A stretch of DNA of 64,000 nt from positions 30,982,386 through 31,046,385 of the forward strand of contig OX344752.2 of the NCBI GenBank assembly GCA_947034885.2, in the 5' to 3' direction. This DNA comes from Thuidium tamariscinum. Its lineage: Eukaryota; Streptophyta; Bryopsida; Hypnales; Thuidiaceae. Position numbers and translations under genes: made by a program. Position 1 is the first letter of the stretch, and the number at the start of each line of letters is the position of its first letter. The notes beneath the pieces are model-generated. The model was not told the origin of the DNA and did no database searches. It was given only the letters and a program-made list of their open reading frames with translations. Below are positions 11,409 through 25,180 of the stretch, in pieces.

Positions 11409-14400
11409 TTTAGCCCTAAAAAGTCAATTTAGATATGAAATTTGGAATCAAAATTTATCTTCTAGATCTATACAAAGAATTTAAAAATTAAAAATTAAAA
11501 GATTTACTAAAATAATGTAATTTAACATGTCTTATATGCATTTTCAAAGAACAAATCTATTGTATTAGTGACGTTAAGAGCTAATATATTGCTATACTTG
11601 ATAACAAAAGGACTAGTGTACAAATATAGTAAAAAATGTCATTTTAGGGGTTAGTGAGGAAAAAAAATTTTATTTAATTGTGCAAAATTGTTTGACTACT
11701 ACATAAATGTTTGAAAAGAATTTGGAAACTTTGACTATATAAATTAGAGGAAAAAACCATTTGAAGAAAAAACTATTCTTTATCTTCCCTAATTACATCA
11801 ATTGAAACCATAGTCTTCTCATAATAAGATTAGTATTAAATATGCATTATTTTTTTACATTTTCATTGAATATCATATTACTTACATGCTTGCCAAATTT
11901 CAAAAGTAAAAGAAGATTTCTATATGTGTTGATAAAAGCTTTCAACCATGTTCTAAATTTTTTGGAGAATATAACTTTTGATCTATAGAATCAATTGAAA
12001 TAAAAAGATATTTTTGCAAAAAGCATACATGTTTACAATTTGTATCAAATTCTAGAATAGTCCATTTTGAATTGACTTCATAAATACCTATCTAAATTTT
12101 GAATTAGTCATTCAAAAATCATTGTTCCTTTAGGAAATAAAATCTAGGATTTTGCTCTATCCATCAAAATCCTAGACCATTAATAAGGTAGGAGGGGCAA
12201 AACTACTCATCTAAGAGCTAAAATTGAATTTTGAGGAGGTGAAAACATTTGAAATATTTTTTCAATAATATTTTTTGAAAGGCAAGTAGAATTGGCATTT
12301 AACCAAAGTTGTTTGATATTTTTTGGAGCTTTGAGGAATTCCTTGTGAATTTTTGAAGTCAAAGCCACTCAAGCTCTAACTCAAGCTCTAATTAAAACCA
12401 CCCACCTCCTCAAAATGTACAATACATATACATCCTTGTAAAATCATGTAAAGATGAAAAAACAACATGAACAAACAATGTACATTTGAAAATATAGGTT
12501 GTTTCAAAGCTTGATCAAATTTTGAGCTTCTTATTTTATAGGGTTATTTTAACAAAGAAGGTTAAGTAGTAAATTGTTATGAAACTATAATTAGTTTTCA
12601 AGTAGATTCTTATGGAAAATAAAATGTTTGATTCTTATAAGATATAGTATTAAGGGACATTATTTATTCTATTTCAAGTTTCTATCCATTTTTTATGAAT
12701 GCAACAATACAAATATATGGTTGCCATCTTAGACTAGTGTGTTGATTCACAATCAAAAGCAAACTTTTTGCATGAGGGAATGCAAAACATACAAATTAAG
12801 GCACAATTATAATCATTTCTTGTTTATGGTGTAGATTCACAATATTTGCTTTAAACATCACTTTTTCATTCACCAAACAAGCATTAGTTCATTCACTATT
12901 ACTTGTGTAACCAAAGTACATGAGATAATATTTGTTTTTGTGATTTTAGTGTAGGTATTGCTATAATAAATGTAAATTCTCATTTTTAGTAATTTAGTAT
13001 TATTGAATAGCATCTATCATCTTTCAACACACTTTTTACATAATTGCTTGGATGCAACTTTTGGCTCATGCTAGTAGTAAGTGATGTTTCAATACTATAT
13101 TGAAGAGTATAAATTACTTGGTATTCACACTTTCTATATACATTACATAGATTTTTTTGGAATGTAAACTTTGGCTCAGACCAATCTTTTATAGCACCTT
13201 CCATAGTTTTAGGGACCTATATTATAGACATATGTATGTTATAGGCACATTCAATGGTTATAAAGTATCTATTTTAATCTAGGCTAAAGATTTGTAGGCT
13301 TACATTTTGAGGTTCAAGTGCTAGTGTCATTTGCACTTTCTACACACTACAAAGATTTTTTTTAAATGAAACCTTTGGCTTCAACCAATATCTTTTTCTT
13401 TTAATTATTCAATATGAACAATATTAAAAATAAAGTGTGTAAACTAATTGAGTGTGAATTTGAAATTCTTTTGCAAATGTATAGAATTTTTTTTAAGTCT
13501 AATAAAGCATTCATGTAATATAGAATTGCAAATTGCAAAAGGCCATATATCTAGAAGAAAGGTTCTTCAAATTTTTGTTCCCATGACACTTGAAAATTGA
13601 TTCAATTCTATCAATTGGCTCTATATAAGTGATAGAACTATGTCCAAATGACAACATGGTGTCAATAGAATGTATGAATCAATCCATCTTATATGACAAA
13701 GGAGTTGACAAAAAAATGTCATCTTCTTGTCATCTAGGATACAGTTTTCCTTGTAGTGAATACACTGTTTGGATGTTTATAGGACGTGTCGTTTAGCATT
13801 GGCACCTCTTCTTTCACCTCAAAATTTAGAGTATAAATATACTTCCCTTGCAAATCACTTCATCAAGTCTCATTTTCATATTTGAATAGGGATAGGCTTT
13901 TTTTGGGTGGGCATCTTTTGGCTTACATCAAATGATGTGCACAAAGTAGGACATTTGAAGAACACATATTTATTTGAAGAGCAATGTTTTTAGGTGGGAA
14001 TTGAAGATGTGAAGGGAAATTCTACATGCAAAGTAGCATTGCCAAATTGGAATTTGGGACTTAGCCATTTCAACTACAAATGAGAACTTGTATCCTCAAT
14101 TATGTGTAAGCCTATATGGATTTTTGAGAGAGCAACATCAATCCTCTAATCCATCATCCAAATTTCATTTGGATATGAAATTTGCATTGTGAATTAGAGG
14201 GATGATGTTGGTCTTTTATAAGATAGCATCTATATTGCACTTGTGAGAATTTTGACCCTCCTACTTTTATACAATTTGACTCAAGATAAAAAAATTGAAA
14301 ATTTTCCATGATGATTTTGACTTGAGATTTGTTTTGTAAATACCATTGTGGATTGAACCATTTAAGAATCTATTTCACTACAACTCACTATTACATTCAA

Positions 14401-16940
14401 CTTTTAATGCATTGTGATTGAATTAGCACATTTATAACTTTTATCGTTTTTTTGTCATTAAAACTCGTAAGTCAAGTTGTAGATTCTAAAAAACCAACAA
14501 CAATTTTTTGTTGAAGAAACATCACGCTAGGCTAAATATGCAGAAATCACAAGAGACTAATGTGAAGATGATTTCATTTCTTCATAGACATACATATGAA
14601 AAATAGAAATCTCTTATTAGGTTAATAGGATATACACACTTGTAATCTTCATGAATCAAAAAGTAAAAGTGACATTAAAACTTAGGTATTGATTATGCAA
14701 GATGTATACAATTAGAATATAAAAGTCTAAATGTTAGAATCAATTTTTGATATGCCTATGCTCAATTGCTTTTAACTAGTAGTGACTATTGGTATTTTTC
14801 TCTTAATTGTGGGTTTGTGACTTATTGATAATGTGTTTCTATAATATAGCAATTTTGAGTGGATACTACAAGCTTTAATATTAACTTATTCCTTCTAACT
14901 TCTCTTGTAACATGTTTAATGATACCATCTTGAATGGAAAATGAAGATGTGTAACTTTATTTGAATAGTTTAACATAGTTGTCAAAATAATCTTTTTGTA
15001 ACATAATATAAATATACAAACAATTTCTCCTTGTATTATTTTTCATTGTAATTCTTATGCAATTTCATTGCAAAAACTTATAAATTTTCTATATTCTTAC
15101 TTTTTCACTAAGAAACCTTTCTTTTCTTCATGATTAATTGTTCTAAACTTCACCTTTCATAAATTGTACCATTGCAATCATTGAATGCCATAGACTACAT
15201 TTCACAAATTTATTAATTTGACAATTATGTAACTATCATGTATTGATATCTACAAACAATATTTATACAATCAAAAATATGATAATAATTCATCTTGACC
15301 TTTTAATCCTTAAAGTATTTTGAAGAGCAATGGAGCACCATTTGAAAGCTTAGAAACATCAAAAACATATGAAATGGTTTTTATCATAATTCAATGCAAC
15401 CTATGAATATTTTTGTCTTGATTTGTATAACATAAAGACGCAAATTGTCTAATCTATTGAAAAAACAAAAGAAGATTTATGCATATATTATAGGCCACTA
15501 CATTGTTATATAATGGAAATTTTGGAATCTTTTATTAGTATTATATTGGACAAACTAATATAATTGAAATGTTGAAAAAAATATGATATAAAGAGAAATA
15601 ATTGTTTAATCTATTCATTGTGTCCTTATTAAAAGGTCACTCTTGGTATTATTGGGGAGAACAAATGTCACTTCAAAGGAAATGAATGTCATGTATCAAA
15701 AATATATAATATTTCACACATAACAAAAGTTGCTATTCACATATGCAGTCCCCACAATCGCACAATTGTGTATCATATGTACTATCAAAGGCTTACCCTC
15801 CTTAAGCTCTTTTAAATTCAAAATGGGTATCTAAAGCATCCAAACTGAAGTACTAGATTTGTTTATTTTTCTCATCTTTTGTAATATTGGAGAATACTTT
15901 TGAGATTTTTTTGAAATTTCAAAAATGCTTTTACTATCTAAAGATTTAGCTTATAGACTTTATCAATCTATTAGAAGCCTCACAATTGTACTAATAGCAA
16001 TTTTCTACTAACTAGCTCTATTTGGTTTAATATATTGCTTCCAAAAGAATTCCTATGTCCAACTCACATCCAATGTAGACAAATGTTTAAAGCAAGACAA
16101 CACTTAACGTCACCAATTCCTTCAAGACATTATGCTTATAGCCTTCAGTTTCATATTAGAGTACTTGAATGTTACATCTGCTTAAATCATCTACACCAAA
16201 TTTTGTTCCAAGTTTTGAGGTGTGTGTGTGTGTTTTTCCTACTAACCCCTAAAGTTTTTTTGACTATGTTTTCACCAAAAACACTCCAAAACTGCAATTT
16301 CTAATACAAATACAAAATTTTAGAATTTTCTTTCCACACATGTAACCATAGAGTCTTCAAGTAATGTGGTATTAAAAGATGTAGAAAAAATTTCAAAAAT
16401 TTCTACTATGTAGATTGCAAGATATTAGCATTTGAATTGATAAAAATATTTTTATTATCCCTACAAAAATCTGGGCAACCCCTTCACAAGGTCACATTTG
16501 TATGAAAAAATGTTCAAAATGGTGGTTATTCTTTGAATACACTCTTCAATGCAAATTGGCTACATACTCAAAAAATTTCAAATCATTTGAAATTGTACAA
16601 TATATAGGAAAAAAATAGTAAGCAAAAAGAAATAGAAAATGATTCAAAACACTAAATTGTAAACAATTTATTTATGGAAATGAAAAATTCCAATGCCAAT
16701 GGTTGTAATATTGTAATAAATAATCTTCACCCAATATTTTAATTTTTTTTCAAAAATATTAAAATTGAATTAAATAAATTATTTAAAACTTTTTTTTGTA
16801 GAGTTGAGATTTTATAACTACCTACAAACTACCCCAAACTAAAACTCCTCATAACTTTCATGTCATTATTCAAAATATAATGATTCAAATATTTCTACAT
16901 AGACATATATCTAATAAACCAATTTCAAATTTTTATTTCT
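11409..16940. other. AT-rich intergenic DNA, no gene seen
   Basis: No supportable gene. A degenerate tandem duplication of about 200 bp covers roughly 13125-13400 (cactttct...acttTggctc-type blocks). It resembles the filler at 5510-5690 in its repeated 'ctatattatag' text. A short GT run lies near 16219. Otherwise featureless. Confidence 0.5.
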
Positions 16941-17028
16941 TAAAAAATTAATTACTAACTGGATTGCTCGTACTTTTACTTGCGTCTTTTGTACTAATTT
17001 TAAAAAAATTAATTACTAACTGGGTTGC
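16941..17028. repeat. 60-bp-spaced duplication around a filler inserted from 0.7 kb away
   Basis: A 27-bp block (16941-16967) repeats at 17001-17028. Between them lies GTACTTTTACTTGCGTC and following bases (16970-17001). That filler is the reverse complement of 17704-17735 at about 31 of 32 positions. The arrangement looks like templated repair: filler copied from the 3' flank of the nearby DUF1118 gene. Confidence 0.55.
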
Positions 17029-17309
17029 CCATTGAATAAAGAAAGCGACATATCATGCCATAACTTTTTAACCATGTAGTCCAAAGTTATGAAAATTATT
17101 GGGTCTTAAGCCCTTAAAGCTACTCCTGGGGAAAATGTTTGGCAAAAATTTCAAAGAGAAACATTAGCATGTTTATAAATATGTAAATGAAAGTAAAGAC
17201 AAATTTGCTTGTAAAGCCTTGAATCTTAAGAATAAATAAAAACCTCCATTTATAATGATCAACCCAAAATCACTATGTTGCCAAATAACGTAATTTAGGG
17301 CTTTAGAGG
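17020..17309. mobile_element. Half copy of the TTAA/CCCCTAAA foldback family
   Basis: It matches the right arm of the intact copy at 42735-43474. Shared blocks include gacatatcatgccataactt, the ccttaaagctactc block and the terminal gggctttagagg followed by TTAA (17310-17313). Left half missing. Confidence 0.6.
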
Positions 17310-17949
17310 TTAATTTCCTAAAAATACAACATCAAAGTATCTGTTTTCTTAAAAAACTTCATTGACCTATCCTTGCACATAATTATTGGATATTTCTTTA
17401 GGCCAAATTTTTTGGTAATATAATACTTTCGAGGTTGTCAGTGCATTACTGCATTATTGTCATCAAATTGATACCGTAAAGGTTTCAAATGCATTGGGGA
17501 ACGCATCATCAGAAAGCAAAAGCAAAATTTGTAAGGTTTTTAATTTTTATTGGTTGATGGTCTAAATTAGGAGCTATACTACAAACATAAAACATAAATC
17601 ACAAATATTAAGTCACTGGTGCCTGCCCCAAAAAAATTTAAAAATTGCTTTGTGCTACAAGAAATATTAGAAGTTCAGTAGCTGGAATTCTTAGTCCTTC
17701 GAAAAAATTAGTACGAAAGACGCAAGTAAAAGTACTTCACGCCAAGCCAAGGCTTCAGGATGAGCAACAAAAAGGGATCAGCATGAGCAATGGCAATGGC
17801 AACAGAATTTGACAGACTTCTAGACCTTCAGGAGTACAATCAGCTTCAAGTACCTAGATATGTTAATGAAATGAGCAGAAAATTAGCTACGGTACAGAAT
17901 TCTCATCAGAACCTGGAACAACCCAAAGTTCTCCACACCAAACTGGTCT

Positions 17950-19807
17950 TCATGGATCAAAGCCGTCTGCTCTATCAGCTTCCTCTGAAGCTTTGTTTGC
18001 TAAACTAATTGCCTTGTAAAACAAAAATCCCTGCACAATATGATAAAAACTTTAATTAGAGCACAGATATGAACAGCCCGCATAGCTTCCATAAAAAAGG
18101 TATCAAGCTTCGCTTAATGCAACGATGATGCAAAGAGCGACTAGAGAAATGTGAACTCACTGCTGAGGGGAAGCCTGTAACTACGAACACGCCTAGAATT
18201 GGAGCCCAGAAGGGACTGTCAGGCTGAACAACGCCAAAAATGGGATTCTGGTTAAAATACTCGAATATGGAGCCAACCTGTAGGAAACACGAGACCAACG
18301 CCAAATCAGTGAAGTCTTCAGTATCATTTATATGAAATAAATTTGATTATAACTAGTTCTTTCTAAATGCAAGTGCAAAACATCCAGAGATATTCTCATG
18401 TACAACGATGAAGAGTACAGACGACGAAATTCATGCAAAAAAATCACAAAGGGAAATACACAATTCAATTGCAAGGTGAAATCCTTATAGGGTGATAAGT
18501 AATGCCCCAATTCTACCTAGCTACTTTAAACATGAAGACTGCCACATGCTAAGATTCCATTCACCTGAGTAAAGGGCCATGGATTAACCTACTCATGCAA
18601 GACTGTAAGGAGTAAGAAAAGTTAGAGTGAGCACGGTCTGCCGCATGGAACCATAGTGACTTTCAAATTCATAACTAATTCATCACAACTACAGAATTAA
18701 CGAAACAAGACTTGGTTCAATTCTCTCTCGGAAAAATTCGAAAACATTCAACATAATTCTTACCATGAACACATAGATCAGATCCTTCTTAGCATGGTTC
18801 AAAGGAACTTGCCTCATACATTCGGAAAACGGCGAATTGTCTAAGGGAAGCTACCCTATGGCAGCATGCCACGGTATTACAAACATTCTAAGTGAGGTTG
18901 TCTCAGAAGAATGCATGTACAAAGAATTTGCTAACCCCTTGATGACCAAGAATTACTGGTTTGAAAATGATCAATTCAATCGATCACATTGTAAAAATAC
19001 AGCTCAGATGGGCCAACTTCTGTCTCACTACAATTAACTTGGATGCGCTGGTCAAAAGATAAATAACATTGCATAAATAAAGTACTCATTTGACCTACTC
19101 AAAACTACTAAATTAAGTTGTAATTCTAGTCAAATTTGGGCTTCTTGAAGCAGGAAACCGAGCATTTCTAGGGTTCGAGAACGAAACCCTATGAACATTA
19201 GCCAGAGCCTTCAAAAGACTTCGAGAGGCAGCAATCTCTGACGAGAATCTGAGCATGACCTCAAGCAACTAAATCTCAAAAATAAAAATAAAGAAATTAA
19301 GAGACCAAGCATCTAATGTACCATTGAAATGACTTTCAGATTCTTCAAATTAAGCTCAAGCAATGCAAGAATGGGAAGAGCAAGGACGACATGTTAAGCA
19401 TTCGAAGGACTTTCAGATTCTTCAAGTTAAGCTAAAGCGGTGCAAGAACAGGAAGCTCAAGTTACCGCAGCAATGGCGACCAAGCACGATCCAACCAAGT
19501 ACAGAGGGAACGGCAAGTCTCCCGACGGATTTACAGGCGCGGCTGCTTCATTCCTCGCCCACGGCGGAAGCTCCTCGGTTCCTGGTTTCGCCCACGACGG
19601 CGTGGGTTCCTCCTTCTCTTCCGTCCTGGGCGACGCTTTGTCCGACTGAGATTGAGCCCGCCATTGCACCGTGCGCCTCGACGAGAGAGTGCAGATGGAG
19701 GCTCGGTGGCCACGAACGCTTTCTTTGGAAGTGATGGGAGACGAGATCCTTGGACATGCGAGAGAAGCCACGAGAGCTGCAGCAGATGTCATGGTCGATC
19801 GAAGCAA
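17950..19807 (-). CDS. DUF1118 / RIQ-like thylakoid membrane protein
   Basis: Three exons on the minus strand: 19466-19807, 18161-18277 and 17950-18030, all phase 0 (GCG|GTAACT, CTACAG|GTTGGC, GCA|GTGAGT, TGCAG|GGATTT). Product 179 aa. Residues 1-60 are Ser/Arg/Ala-rich, fitting a plastid transit peptide; 65-95 are polar and Pro-rich. Hydrophobic spans lie at about 98-119 (LPFPLYLVGSCLVAIAAVGS) and 137-159, joined by the loop FEYFNQNPIFGVVQPDSP. The tail is KAISLANKASEEADRADGFD. This layout matches DUF1118 proteins; Arabidopsis RIQ1/RIQ2 of that family are grana proteins affecting LHCII organisation and non-photochemical quenching. The family call comes from memory. Intron 1 is long (1188 nt). 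The exon joins are strong because frame and motif continue across both introns. Confidence 0.75.
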
Positions 19808-20640
19808 TTCAGAAATGGTTACTATAGAAAAATGAGTGTGTTTTAGGGTAATTTCCTACAAAATGTTTGCAATTTCAAAATGTTTGCAATTTCAGCATGT
19901 TCGAGGAGGCTATGGCGAACGAAATTTGGGTTGTGGCGACAACGGGATTGCGGGTGGATTCGGTTGCGCGTGAGCCAGAAATCTGGTCTCTCCATTGAGG
20001 ATGACGAAGGCTCGTGGAGTCGTGGCTGTGATTGGATGAATGTGGAAGGATGGATGTGAATAGATGAACCGATGGATGCACGGACTTAGAAAGTCTTCGG
20101 TTGTTGCACGTATATTTACATATTACATATTTAGATTTGTAGGATTTATATATTTTTTAAGTGATGGCATCACTTAACTCTAAAGGGCCATTGATACTAA
20201 TTTAATGGCATTTGATGGCTTCTAAATAGTATCGTTGATGATGATAAACAATTTCTCATCCACATTCTTCCATAGGATGTTTCTTGAATGTTTTTTGCTT
20301 GAGTGATGTTGGAAGTTATCTCTTCAAGGTATTTTTTATTTATCTCCCTAAAAAAAGACTTCTTCAAAAAAAAGATAGTAGAAAATTGTTTTTTCAATAT
20401 ATTTTGGACATTTTTTTCACTTTACTTAAAATGTGAATTTTTCCATAAAAACAATGCTTTTTGAACTTGAGACCAACTAATGAGATGAAGGCCATCAACT
20501 TTAGTCTCTACTCTAATTACTAATCTTGGAAAATTTTCAAAATTGAATACTTTATAGCCATTTGAATTTTGCCACTCTATCATTGTCTAATTTTAGATTG
20601 CTACAAAAATTTGATTTGCACCATGATGTTTTACATTGTA
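19808..20640. promoter_or_regulatory. 5' flank of the DUF1118/RIQ-like gene, then intergenic DNA
   Basis: GC-richer to about 20090, then AT-rich. A 17-bp direct repeat (aaatgtttgcaatttca) occurs twice at about 19859-19893, just upstream of the start. No clear TATA box could be chosen. From 20100 onward nothing recognisable. Confidence 0.35.
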
Positions 20641-21862
20641 CAGTGGGGTACCAATCAAAATGACATTTATGAATTTGCAGTGAAGAAATCTTCAGTGCTA
20701 CGAACTTTGACAACCTCTTGAGAGCTTAAAATTTGGTTTCTACCATGAAATCTTCTTAAGAGATCATCTTTAAGTCAATAATATGTGTGATAAATTTCAA
20801 GTTTGAAAGACTTATCCAAAAGAAGATATTTAAAATCAACCAACATGAATAGTTTTTTAAAATTTTCACAATTGCCAACTTTAATGCCTTCCCAAGGGCT
20901 AAGAAATTGGTTTCTTACCATGAATTTTTTTTCGTGAGATCAACTCTATGTTGATAACATGTGTTGCAATTTTCAAGTTCAAAAGACTTACCCAAGAAAA
21001 GATATTCAAAATCTCCCAACACGTATAGTTGTGAGGATGAGTTTTTGAGCCCTTGGTATAGTGTCAATTTGTGGGTCAAAGTTTGATACAGATGTAAAAA
21101 CTCATTTTCAAACTATACATGTTCTAAGATTTTAAATATCTTCTTTTGGATAAGTCTTTCAAACTTGAAATTTATCACACATATTATCAATATAGAGACC
21201 ATCTCATGAGAAAATTTTCATGATAAATAGACAATTTAAAAGCCCTTGGGAGGGTGTCAAAGTTGGCAATAGTGAAAATTTTCTTAGAGCTACACATGTT
21301 GGGAGATTTTGAATATCTTTTCTTACATAAGTTTTTTGAACTTGAAAATTGCAACACATGTTATCAACATAGAGTCAATCTCAAGAAAAAAATTCATGGT
21401 AATAAACCAATTTTTTAGCCCTTGGGAAGGCATCAAAGTTGTCAATTGTGAAAAATTTGAAAAACTACACATGTTGGGAGATTTTGAATATATCTTTTTT
21501 TATATCAATATTTTGACCTTCAAATTCTCAAAAAATATTAAAAACATAAAGTTTCTTTCATGCCAAAAATTTCTTGGCGAAAGAAAAAAAATTCAATCCT
21601 TGGGATGGTGTCAAAGTTGAAAGTAGTGAAATTTTTTTCCCAACTACACATGTTGGTTGATTTTGAATATCTTCTTTTGTATAAATCTTTTGGCCTTGAA
21701 ATTAATTTGGCACACATGTCATTGACTTAGAGATGAGCTTTCTTATGGATTTCATGGTAAAAAACCAAGTTTTAAGCTCTCAAGAGGCTATCAAAGTTAG
21801 TAGCGTTGAAGTTTTCTTCACTAAGAATTCAAAAACATTATTTTGATTGGTACCCCATTCAG
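20641..21862. mobile_element. Foldback element built of ~178-bp units
   Basis: Ends are CAGTGGGGTACCAATCAAAA on the left and CTGAATGGGGTACCAATC in reverse complement on the right. Inside, a unit of about 176-180 bp carrying 'cccttgggagggtgtcaaag' repeats four times in forward orientation (TTGGG at 21246, 21422, 21600; diverged at 21780). At least two inverted copies lie left of a centre near 21075. No coding capacity. The superfamily is uncertain. Confidence 0.65.
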
Positions 21863-23236
21863 TACTATACGGACCTTTGCTGAGATTAGCAATTTCCTAA
21901 ATCTTATTTTATATGTGACCTGTATTATTTTTGTTTTTTCTTCAATAATTCACATTAGTTTCAAATTTTCACAAAATATCCTAAAATTATTTTGACTTAC
22001 TTGTAGAAGACATTGCAATCTCACCTATGAAAAACAAAAGAATCAAAATTTTTGTTTGTATATAATTGCTAGATGGGATAGTAAAGGGATTTAAAGTAAA
22101 TAAAGGTTTCATGGTTAAAAAAACAAAGAAAGTAGAACTCAGTAGGTTATTTAGCAAAGTAAATGTGACAATAAAATCATTAAATTACTTTCACTTGTTG
22201 CTTCCACTTAGATTTATATTCCAGATCTTTTCCGGGATCTTTTCCTTTACATTACATGGATATAGTATTCTATCCATGTTGATATATTAATAGGAAGGTA
22301 TCTTATTAGTTACACTTGGAAGTTTCATGGCCTTTCTTTCATCACTATATAATGTAAAATTGCCATTTCTATTGCAAAGAGCATCTTGTTTGACCAAATT
22401 AAAAGACTTTGAATCTTATTTGAGTAAATTGCACTAAACTAGCTAGTACAAGAATGTGTGGAAGATTTTTTTTTTAGATAGCAATGAAACAAAATTTCAT
22501 TACAAAGGTTAAAGTAAAAGAAATTTGAGAAACTTCAATCTAGCTCATAGATTGCAAAATATTAGTATTTGAAGTAAAGAAAACATGGTTTTCGTATCTT
22601 ATGCAGTTAGATTACAAGATTTCGAATTTTTATAGCTCAATATTTTTGCATGAAAAATCTTGAAATTAAAGTTTTTATGTTGAAAATTTGAATTGCAAAT
22701 TTAGAGAAAAAAATTCAAGAAAACTCATCTTGTAGCATTCTTTAAAAAATTACTAAGTAGAAGTAGGTATATAGCTAAAAGCTATACTAAGTCCTGAATA
22801 TCTTTAATCACAATGGTGACATTGTTCTAGCAAGCATATTAAACCTCATAAAACTTTGGGCAATGCACTCAGTATATTTTTAAAACTATGAATAGTATAA
22901 TTCAAGGAGGATTTTATTTGTTTTAAATAAAATTTATAAAGGATTTTCACATAAAATAATAAAAACTCAATAGTAGTGAATCCAATACAAATAATTTAGG
23001 TAGCCTAAAAATCTAGGGCATTCAAAAATTTCACATGTAATTAAGGGACTAAAGAATTAATTGGATCCCCTATACCATACTTTAGTGGATTATAGCCAAT
23101 GATCTCATAACAGATTCAGAGTTTTTAGCCAAATATTGGTTTTTGGAAGATTTCTAAAAATTTAATATACAAAGGGCATGAAAAAATTAAGTAGAAATTA
23201 AGAAATGAGCAAAATTTAGCCAGTTTTGTGATCATT
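21863..23236. other. AT-rich intergenic DNA, no gene seen
   Basis: Only chance open frames; no recognisable element ends. Confidence 0.5.
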
Positions 23237-23967
23237 GGTCGTAGCAAGAAACACTTACCAATTCTAGCTCAAAACAAACTTTGTATTGGGGTATTATGAC
23301 TTTTGAAATGAATTTTAGAAAATGAAATAAAATATGTATAATTTGGAATCATTAAAGAATTTATATATACATAAAAATTCAAGACTAAAAAAATTATCTC
23401 TAAAGGGTTATGCACATTCAAAGAGTGATGAAAAATACCAAGAAAATATACTTTGATGTTTGATTTTTTTAAAATAGTAAAAATCTCCAAAAAATCTCCA
23501 AAAAGAATATATTTTTTCTAACTTGAAGATATTCTTTCTCAACCATTTTCATCTTTAGAAAAATAAAATTGTGTTCTCTACACTTTTGTAAAAGTAGAGC
23601 ACTTTGAGCCCATGTGAAAGGTGGACAATTTACTATTTAAGAAAAATATTTTGTAGAATTGTGTATCTTTAGTAGAAATCTTTGTACACCAATTTTGAGC
23701 TTCAAATTTTCATTTTTGGATCAAAAATAGCACTATCCCCTCCCCCGTTTCAAAATAGCAAAGGTAGACATTCAATTGGGGGATGTTTTAAAAATAGTAA
23801 ATTTTTTCTTAAAAATACAAAAAAATATGCAATGTTTGAAACTACCATATGTACCTTCACTTCAAATTTTATAGCAAATTGACAAATGATGCAATTGTTA
23901 GGAGAGAAAAAACACCCGTTTGAGGTCAAGGGGACAAAAAATAGGGCTAATATTTATTGCAATCACC
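23237..23967. mobile_element. Foldback MITE, GGTGATTGC-ended family, copy 1
   Basis: The left end reads GGTCGTAGCAAGAAACACTT. The right end in reverse complement reads GGTGATTGCAATAAATATTA. Internal text (gtagacattcaattggggga, caaaaatagcacta) recurs in inverted form in the copies at 25652 and 27155. About 730 bp, no genes. Confidence 0.55.
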
Positions 23968-25062
23968 TTAGTACATCATGTTCTGTGTAGCTAGTTATAG
24001 ATGGCTAGATGAATATTGAGCCCATTTTTTCTAGGTTTTTTGTGGATTAGATCCTTCTTAATCATCATAGCAAGTGTTCATGCATTATAGCTTAGAATTC
24101 ACCTAAACTTTCTTATTTTCCTTGGTCTCATTGTTCATTCTTTTGCAAATTTCTTATACTTTAAGGCACATTGGCAATAATTTGACACCTTGTCCATCCA
24201 AGTTTAGGGTGAATTTGTGGCTACAAAAACTTATTGCAAGGTTTTAAAAGCTTTGCCATTGCGGAGAGATGGTGTTCATGTTCATGGTCTCAGTATTGAT
24301 AGCATCTTGACATATCTTGTGTTTTGGCGTACACTTCACCTCGTTTTAGATTTAGGGTTTTACACTCCACTTGTAAGGTGTATTAAGATGAGTTGATTTA
24401 GGGTTCAACAAGGCAATTTAGGATTAAGGGGCCATATGAATTTGTTCCTATTGATGCCATGTAGTTTCAACTAAAACAACATCAAATTGCTTCAAGGCCA
24501 ATTTGGGGGCAAGTAAACTTTTCTTCTTATTTCCTTGCCTATTTTCAAGCACTTCAGTACGATTTATTTTTTGCACATATACTAACAACTTCTAGATGAG
24601 TAGTTATCTATCATAGACAAGGAGCAAGCAACAACATTGAAGCTCATGGCACACCTAGCTCTTGTCAACAAGTGTGTATGAGATATCATTTTGAACACCC
24701 TTGAGTTTGCCACATTTTGATTTGATGAGGCCAATGCTACAACAACTTGTATATGCCACTGGGTTAAGAAACAAGAAGTCCTTCTTTGTCAATTTGAGTC
24801 TAATTTAATTTACATTGTTGTATAGGTTATGAGTGCTCCAAATGACGCCACCTACTCATCTTCAAATACCATTACATGGTAAATTCTCCATCTCTGACAT
24901 TATAGAAATGTAGAGGTGTCTCTAGCTAGGCAAGTTGGGAGCATGGATTTTTGGTTCTTCCTAGTGGTGGGAACAACAATGACCCTAGTGTTTGGATTAC
25001 TTCAAGTTTGAGATTGTAAATTATGAGTTTGTAGTTGGAGAGATTTTCATTATGAGTTGTTA
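23968..25062. other. Intergenic DNA, no gene seen
   Basis: Slightly less AT-rich than its surroundings (about 24200-25000), but no domain, splice-supported frame or element ends could be recognised. Confidence 0.4.
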
Positions 25063-25180
25063 CACTACAAGAGAAAGGGGTGTTTTAAGTAGTGTCCTAG
25101 ACATCACATCTTTTAAGTAATGTCTTTTAAGTAAGGTTTTCTTTTAAGTACTACTTAAAACACCCCTTTTTCTTGTAGTG
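25063..25180. mobile_element. CACTA-end MITE, 118 bp, TSD TTA
   Basis: Ends CACTACAAGAGAAAGGGGTG match the 1919-2130 MITE, followed by the same TTTTAAGTA block. The 3-bp duplication TTA is present at 25060-25062 and 25181-25183. It is shorter than its relative, an internal-deletion derivative. Confidence 0.85.

Noticed and set aside
17790-18008. Plus-strand 72-codon reading frame
   Set aside because: It is antisense to exon 3 and the 3' flank of the DUF1118/RIQ-like gene, and has no domain.
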